Below, in pieces: positions 52,340-61,300 of a stretch of 64,000 bases of DNA. Under the pieces are notes generated by a model that ran no database searches, was not told the DNA's origin, and worked only from the letters and a program-made list of their open reading frames with translations. The position numbers and the translations under genes were made by a program. Origin of the DNA: an uncultured Roseibium sp. (lineage in GTDB: Bacteria; Pseudomonadota; Alphaproteobacteria; Rhizobiales; Stappiaceae). Where the stretch lies: contig NZ_CANMNP010000022.1 in NCBI RefSeq assembly GCF_947499295.1, positions 19,727-83,726 of the forward strand. Direction: 5' to 3'. Position 1 is the first letter of the stretch; each line of letters opens with the position of its first letter.

Positions 52340-55300
52340 TTAGGCGACCGTAATTGACGATTCTGTATCGGAGGCGTCCAAGACAACCCTGATGGTCTCG
52401 CCAATCGACACGTTTTCAAGTGTCGCAGCGTCCTGCCAGCTATTGCCTCCCCCATTGGCATCGACCTGCAGCGTCGCATCTCCACCACCTGCATCAACGG
52501 CGCGAACATCACCTGAGACGACTGTCTCATCGACGGTGCCACCTCCAAATGCGAGGCCTAGCAGCGCCGAAATATCGAGTCTGTCACCGTCGCCGCTGAA
52601 GTCATAGTCGGTGATCAGGTCAGCGTCAGCCAGGGAGTCCAGAACAAACGTATCTGCGCCTCCGTTGCCTGTCAGGGTGTCCGCCCCAAGACCGCCAGCA
52701 ATAAGGTCCTCACCCTCGGTTCCCAGAATGGTGTCATCACCCCTGAGGCCGTTCAGTATTACCGGACCAATGCCGACGTTAGACAAGCCCGACAAGTCGA
52801 TCGTGTTCGGGTTGCCATTTTGATTGGTTCCGTTGATCGCATGGCCGCCGGTGTCAATTCTCTCCACATTGTTTGGATCAAATTCATCAACGGTAATGTG
52901 GTCGGTCAGCAAGAGCGTGTCGGTGTCTCCACCTCCATCAATGAGAGTACCGATCTCATTCCCCTCGAGGACGAATGTGTCATTGCCGCTGTTACCGTTT
53001 AGAATGTCAGCGCCAGCGCCACCATTGATCGTATCAGCTCCGTTACCACCGTTGATGGTATCGATCCCAGCGCCGCCGTTCAGCAAATCGTCGCCACCTC
53101 CACCATTCAGCGTGTCATCGCCGTTTTCACCGTTCAGAGTATCGTTCTGTTCGGTTCCCCATACAGTGTCGATGCCTCGACCAGCGTTCACAACTACGCC
53201 CGCGGCGATCGCTGCTCCCAGATAGTGAACGGACGTCATGCCCCTCAGATCAATCGTCCGGTTGGAACTGTTGCCACCATCGCCATTGATCGTATAGCCA
53301 TTGGTCTGAATGCGTTCGACATTGGTTGGATCGAAGTCCTGCACCGTAATGTCACTGGTCAGTTCAATCGTGTCGGTGTCACCACCCCCATTGATCGTCG
53401 TTCCAATTTCGTTTCCGTCGAGCAGGATGAGATCGTCACCGGCATTGCCGTTCAGCGTGTCAGAACCAGTGCCACCGTCAATCGTGTCATTGCCGGTTCC
53501 ACCGTTGATCTCATCATTATCCGCACCACCGTTAAGCTTGTCGTTGCCACCACCGCCATTCAAAGTATCATCGCCGTTTTCACCGTTCAGGGTGTCCTCC
53601 TGTTCGGTTCCCCAAACAGTGTCTGTTCCTCGTCCAGCATTGACGGTCACGCCTATTGACGTCGCGCCGTTAATGTCAACAGAAGTCATGCCTCGCAGAT
53701 CAATTGTCCGGTTGGAACTGTTGCCACCATCACCATTGATCGCATGGCCATTGGTCTGAATGCGCTCAACATTGTTCGGATCGAAGTCCTGAACGGTAAT
53801 GTCACCAGTCAACTCAATCGTGTCGGTGTTGCCACCGCCATTGATCGTCGTTCCAATTTCGTCTCCGTCGAGCAGGAACCGGTCATTGCCGCCATTGCCA
53901 TTCAGCGTGTCAGAACCAGTGCCACCGTCAATTGTGTCATTGCCGGTTCCACCGTTGATCTCATCATTCCCGGAACCGCCGTTCAACTCATCATCACCGC
54001 CTTCACCATTCAGGGTGTCGTTGCCATTCTCACCATTGAGCGTATCGTTCTGGTTGGTTCCCCAGACAGTGTCTGTCCCACTACCAGCGTTGACCGTAAC
54101 TCCAGTTGCAATAGTCGAACCGGATCCGTCTACCGAAGTTAGCCCCCGCAGATCAATCGTCCGGTTGGAACTGTTGCCACCATCACCATTGATCGCAAGG
54201 CCATTGGTCTGAATGCGCTCAACATTGTTCGGATCGAAGTCCTGAACGGTAATGTCACCAGTCAACTCAATCGTGTCGGTGTTGCCACCGCCATCGATCG
54301 TCGTTCCAATTTCGTCTCCGTCGAGCAGGAACCGGTCATTGCCGCCATTGCCGTTCAAGGTGTCGGCACCGGCACCGCCGTCGATCGTGTCGGCGCCAGA
54401 ACCGCCATTGATGGTGTCGTTGCCCGAGCCACCGTTGAGCTTGTCGTCTCCGCCCTCACCATTCAGCGTATCATTACCATCGTCGCCGTTCAGAGTATCG
54501 TTCTGATTGGTTCCCCAAACAGTATCCGTTCCTTGGCCGGCATTGACAGTCACACCTGCTGCGATGGTTGAGCCACTGCCATCAACCGAAGTCATGCCAC
54601 GCAGGTCAATCGTACGGTTAGAACCATTTCCACCATCGCCATTGATTGCATGGTCATTGGTCTGAATGCGCTCAACATTGTTGGGATCGAAGTCCTGAAC
54701 GGTAATGTCACCAGTCAACTCAATCGTGTCGGTGTTGCCACCGCCATCGATCGTCGTTCCAATTTCGTCTCCGTCGAGCAGGAACCGGTCATTGCCGCCA
54801 TTGCCGTTCAAGGTGTCGGCACCGGCACCGCCGTCAATCGTGTCGGCACCGTTACCACCACTAATTTCGTTTGCTCCCGCATTGCCGGAAATGACATTGG
54901 CCAGATTGTTCCCAACCACATCAAAAGGCGCATCCCCCAATAGCGTGATGTCGCTTACACCTGTGTCGAGAGTGAACTCGTAACCGGTTTTGTTGGATGA
55001 ACCTTCAATCCTCAAATTGTCGACAGTGATCGTCACGTCACGGTCAGCAACATTCCGATCAATGTAGATGCGATATCCCGGGCTTGCTGCACTGTCCGCA
55101 TCCGCAATGGACGTGAACGTGTTTACGAGGAAGTCGTTTTCGTCGAACAAATAAATCTGGTTGGTTAGAACGAGCTGAGCACCAGTCGAGTCTTCGATGC
55201 GTTCGACGGTTGACGTGGCGATATCAGTCCCGTCAGTTCGCCCGCTGGTTCTGGTGTCTTTGATTTCAAATGAACCAGTGGTCGGGTCGAAAGTGATTTC

Positions 55301-58300
55301 ATAATCGGAGAAGACACCATTCACCTCATGTGTATCTGTACCTCCACCACCATCAAACACGTCGTTGCCAACGCCAGAGATGAACCGATCCTGGCCGCCA
55401 TTGCCACTGAAGTCGATGCCGACTTTAGAGTCCGGGCTTGTCCCAGTCATTTGGCTGGCATCGACGGTATCCGCAGTGCTTCCGCCTTCAACGGTGATGG
55501 TATTGACGTTGATACCGGAACCGGCGAAGTCGCCAACTATATTGAGCGTCCCGGCACCCGCCGAGAAATCGACTACAACCTCTTCGACGTTCCGGACGGC
55601 GCTGGAGTTGGTTCCGTCTGAAACAGCGAAATTCGGATTGGTTGCTGTGAGATCAATAATCTGACCAGCACCCGTTGCGAAGACATTGAGCGTATCGCCT
55701 GCCGTATCATGCCCCCCGCCATCAATCAGATCTGCGCCGTCGCCAACACGCCAGTTAATGATGTCATCGCCACCGCCGGCATTGACTGTGTCCGAGCCCT
55801 CAAAACCTGTAATCGCGTCAGCACCTGAGGTACCGGTGATGACATCATCTTTCGTCGTTCCATCCACGAAGGTAGTAACAATACCTCCGGCATCGGCTAC
55901 CGAAATGTAGGTCAGGTCGACTGAGCCATCTGCATTGGCATCGTTGAAGAACGATCCCGCATTGCCAGGAGTACCAGCTGTGCCAGTTGGCAGCTGATCG
56001 GCCATCGGATCGATGCCAAGGCCCACTCCCCAGCCAGCTGTGACGTCAATGACAGTCCCAGGGTCACCTGGTGTGATTGTGCTCTGCCTGAACACAAGAC
56101 CGGTAATGTCTGTAAAGCCGTGGATATAAAGGCCCAACTTGCTGTAGTCGCCGGAGATTGTGACATCTTCGAAGATCACAGTTCCCATTGGTGTAAGCAC
56201 GTCATAGCTGTAGGTTGGAGCGCCTTCCAGGTTTGACTGATAAGTGGACGCATCGAAGCCTGCAATCTGTATCGCAGTGTTTGCGCTACCAGCTGTCGAA
56301 CCTGTGATAGTCACATCGCTGAATGAAGCATTTCCGTCAAATTCGAACAGAACGATATCACCACTGCCGTTGGCACCACTGGTTCCATTGCCATCGAAAT
56401 CGGAGCCTGTGACAACAAGTGTTTGAACACCTGCCCGGTCGAAACCGCCGCCCACATTGGTCGAAGTGTCCGTTCTACCGGAAACATAAAGACCGAAATT
56501 GCCGTTGTCGTTAAGCTCAACTCCGTCCAACTCAAGTGTACCCAGGATATCGGTGTCCGAAGCCCTGATGCCGGCACTGCTTGCATTGACAACAGTCAAG
56601 TTCTCGAAACTGACCGTTCCAGCTGGATAGTCAGCATCCATATCAACGTCAAAGCCATATGCAGAACCTGTGGCATCGATCGTGACAGTCCCATGCCCGA
56701 CGATGTTGAGCGGCTTGTCTATCGTTATGTTTTCATTGCCAATGCCGGACCACGTGCCTGGCGCGATTAGAATGGTGTCCCCAGCGCTTGCTGCATCAAC
56801 AGCCGCCTGGATGGTTGCGAAGCCTCCGTTGCCGACAAGAAGAATCTGGCCACCAGCATGTTCAATGATTTCGACACCGAACAGTCTATCTGTGCCTTCA
56901 GTTGCTGTTGCAACCTGCCACCCGTCGTGAACACCATAACTGCCCAGATTTTCGCCAGAAATCCCGGAGACGTCCGCAGCCGTAAGAGTGTCACTAAATA
57001 CTGCCGTGTCTTCACCATCACGGGCAAATACGATGTCGTCGCCGCCCTTGCCCTCAAAACGATCGTTGCCAGAGGGATCTGAGAAGCCGCGACCGTCAAA
57101 AAACTCAACGCCGGAGTTACCTGTGATGTCATCATTTCCGGAGCCGCCGAGAACAACGATTCCATCCGGAGCAGTGTTACCCGCCAGATCGAACGTTATG
57201 TCATTCGTTAGGTTCCGAAGATTGAAGTCCGTATCGACATTGGTGAAGCTGTTGTTGTCGATGTTGCCAGGCGTCGACCCGATTCCAACACTTATACCAC
57301 TTCCAGCGTCCACAAACGTGTTGCCGTCTACACTGGACGCACCGTTCTGATAGCCGTCCAGATTAACGCCCGTACGTGTGTTCTGAAACGTGTTGTCATC
57401 GATGGTGGTAGCGATACCACCGCCATTGGACCAGATACCCCTTCCCCACGCGGCCGTTGAGTACTTGTCACCATCATCAAAGCTGCTATCGCCAGTAAAC
57501 AGGTTGTTCTCAATCGTAACGGAGCCGGTGGCCAGCGTGTTGATCATCAGAGCAACATCGTGAATGCCACCCGTATCGCCCCCCGCAACGGTGCTCAGGA
57601 ATATTGAGTTCTCGATTGTGTGGCCTGCGCCGGAGGCAACAGTCACCAGATCAAGCTGGCCGCGTGCACCAACCGGCTCGTCGTTCAGGAACTGAACGCC
57701 GTCAATGGTGATAGCGCCTGTGCCGGTCAGCGTCACAAGACCGTCAATCACTGTCTCAGCGCCGCGGGTTCCAGTGCCGGAAATACCCGCATTGGCACCT
57801 ACAAGCGTAATGCCCTCACTGATGGTGACAGGCTCTTCATACCTACCGGCCTTGACCTGGACCGTGAAGCCCGGATCGGCTGCCGTGACACCTTCTGTTA
57901 TCGTTCCAAACGTGCCAATTAGATTTCCGGATGCATCAAAAACAAGAACGTTTGCAGATAGATCGAAGTCGACACCGTCCCCACCGAAATCAATGCCCTC
58001 GATGCCATAAAGCGTATCAACATCGCCACTAACAATGTGTGTGACCAAGTAGCTTCCATCAGATTCCAATGTGACACTGTAATCGGATGCTGTTCCGGAA
58101 TAGATCGCTGTATCGCTTTCACCAGCCTGTGCCAAAACATTCGTGGAATTGGTGAGGTCTGTATCATTACCAAATAGCGTATCGGAACCAGCAGCGCCCG
58201 TGATGTCGTCATCACCGCCAAGGCCAACGATTATGTTGCCATTGCCATCGCCAGTTAGGTCATCCCCAAGCGCGCTGCCAGTCAGGTTTTCAAAATTCGA

Positions 58301-61300
58301 CAGGGTGTCTGTGCCACCGCCTCCAGTCGCAGTGCCTGTTTCAAGATTAGCGGTAACGGCTGAAGTAGCACCTTCATAGGACACAGTGTCATTGTCACCG
58401 CTGTTTTGACGGCCGCCGTCCAATATGTCGTCGCCCAGGCCGCTGATGACAATGTCATTGCCGGAATTGGCATTGATCGTGAGGTTAGCACTCGATGCTG
58501 ACGCATCAATGATGTCGTCAGTACCCCACCAAGGATTGCGGAACAGGTTGAATATTTCGAAGTTCTCGAAATTCGTTATGTGGGCTTCGCCACCTATGGA
58601 ATGCACTGTGCCGCTGTTGTCACCCGTGAAGGTGACCGCAAAGCCTGTTCCACCGTCTTTCATAACACCGAATTGCAAGGTGTCAGTGTCGTCTCCTCCG
58701 TCGACGGTTCCGTTAAAGAGCCCAGTGCTGCCTGCGCCAGTGTCCGCGCCAATCCTGACAGTGTCATTGCCGGTGCCGGCATCGACATCGAGCGAGCGTC
58801 CCCTCTCGATCCACCAGTTGAACGTATCGTTTCCACCACCCATCGAAACAGATGTGATGTCGGTTCCTAGATAGCGATCTGTAAAGAGGTCGTTGCCATC
58901 GCCACTGATGACAGACTCAATCTCTTGATAGCTGATCGTGTCGACACCATCAGTCACCGTTGTTGGCCGGCCGTCGAAAGTAAGATCGCTGGTTACTGCA
59001 GACATATCCAGCGTATCGCTGTCAGTGCCGCCTGATCCCCCGTCAACGCTATCGTCGCCGAAGCCATTCTTCATGATGAAGGTGTCATCACCGTCGTTGC
59101 CGCGCAGATCGTCGTTGCCGCTGGTGCCGGTGATTTCGTCATTACCGCTGCCCGTTACAACCTTCAGCGTATCCGGGCTGGAGTTGTTGGTCGCGTCCAG
59201 ATCGAACTCAATGTCAGTGCTAACATTGCTCAGCACGAAATCATTGATGACATTTACAAACTCGTTGTTTGTAATGCTGGTGAGTTCGCTGTCACCAACA
59301 ATAGAGTCAATTCGAACACCATAGGCAACCCGCGTAAGCGTATTGCCCGATATCGCCGAAGAACCGTCGTCGTTGAACGACGCCAGGATGACCGCATAGG
59401 TTACGGACGAGAAGTCGTTGTTGGTGATGATAAATTCAGCACCCGTGGACGACGAGCTGACGGCAAAGTTCCAGTTGCTGCCGTAGTGGCCGGATTTGCT
59501 GCCGCCGAAGCTGCTTTCGTCGACCGTGATCGTGCCATCGGCGCCGGAGACGACGTCGATCGCACGATCCCCATTCGAATTGGCAGATGTCGATGGTGCA
59601 TCGAAGATTGTGTTCTCAACGGTGACATTTGCATCGCCTTCAATGCTGATGCCCGTGAAACTGACGCCCGTGCCGCTGTTGTTTTCGATCGTCACGCCAT
59701 CGATGACAACTGTGCCGCTTGGTGCGGAGATCGTCATCTCTCCGTCAATGACAGCTTCATTGGAGCGGCTGCCATCGTCCCAGGCTTTTCCAGTGTTCGG
59801 ACCCAGTATTGAAACGGCGTGACCGACAGTCACGTCCTCGGCATAGGTGCCTTCGCTCAGACGAATAACATCATCAGTGGTGCTGCGTGCAGCAGAAGCG
59901 TTGACCGCTGCCTGAATGGTTCCAAAGGTTGCAACGAGATTTCCAGAGACGTCAAACAGCTGAACCGGAGCAGTGAGGTCTAGGTCGCCATCGGCGAACG
60001 AGAACACTTCAATCTCGGAAACGCTGTCCGTGCCCGTGTTGTTGGAACCGTTGTCTGCTACCTGGGAAATGTCGATTACAAAGCCATTGGCGTCCTTCAC
60101 GAGTGTGAGCGTGTAGGTATCCAGATTGCCAGAAAGCACAATCGTGTCACCGACAGTCTCACCTGTTTCACCGCCAGTGAATGTGTCATCTCCAACGCCG
60201 GACTTGAAGATATCGTCGCCGCCGTTGCCGTTGAAATCGATCCCGACTTTGGAATCTGGATCAGTGCCCGTCATCGCGCTGGCGTCAACTATGTCCGCAT
60301 CATCTCCGCCTTCGACGGTGATGGTGTTCACGTTAATACCGGAGTTCACGAAGTCATTGGTAACATTCAGTGTTCCGCTGCCAGCGGAGAAGTCGACGGA
60401 AACTTCCTCGACATCATCAACATCCACTGTTTCGCCGTTGGAGGTTACAGTGAAACCATCATTATCGTCACCAGGAGCATCGAGCGTAATGGTCTGGCCT
60501 GCTGCAGTGGAGAGCACATTCAATGTGTCCCCAACTACGGTGTTGGCACCGCCATCGATCTCATCATTGCCGTCGCCGACGCGCCAGATAATGGTGTCGT
60601 CTCCCCCGCCGCCGAGAACAATATCGTCTCCACCACGTCCATCGAGAATATCGTTACCTGCCTGCCAGGTAGAATCTATGCTGTTGTCGCCGATGAGAAC
60701 GTCACTCTCCGCACCACCAGTCAGGGTATCGCTTCCCTGGAAACCGAGTACAAGATGCGGCTCTCCATCGGGAGCCGTCAGCGTGTTGTTTCCGTTTCCA
60801 CCACGAACAAGCGTGTATGTACCTTCAGAAAACTGGAGTTTTTCAACTTCAAAAAGACGGGTAACGCCGTCTCCACTTGGCCGGGTATCCGTTACTCTTG
60901 TTTCGCCATTCCCGTAAGGCTCGAAGTAGTAATCCAGCACCGAACCCGTAAAGACAGCCGTATCGGTATCGTCACCACCACGCAGAATGTCCGTGCCAGC
61001 ACCGCCTTTGAGTGTATCGTCTCCTGCACCACCGATCAGCTCGTTGTTTTCATCACCGCCAACCAGAATGTCGGCCTCAGAGCCGCCGGTTGCGTCATCA
61101 ACGCCGGCAACGCTGTCAATGCCGACGACAGGCCCCTGCCCGGTGCGATCGGTAGACGTATCCGCAGCCACTGTCTGGCTATCGATCGTTTCGGAATCGT
61201 CGGAAAGATTGACAAAGACACCTGTTGTCAATGCCGAATAATCAATCGAGGAGATCGTACCGGCAGCATCAACCCGAACGGTAAAGCTGCTGTCCGCACT

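Noticed and set aside
53240..54900. CRISPR-like regular repeats
   Set aside because: The period is 450/453 bp, in frame with the adhesin and with coding constraint; there are no short repeats with unique spacers.
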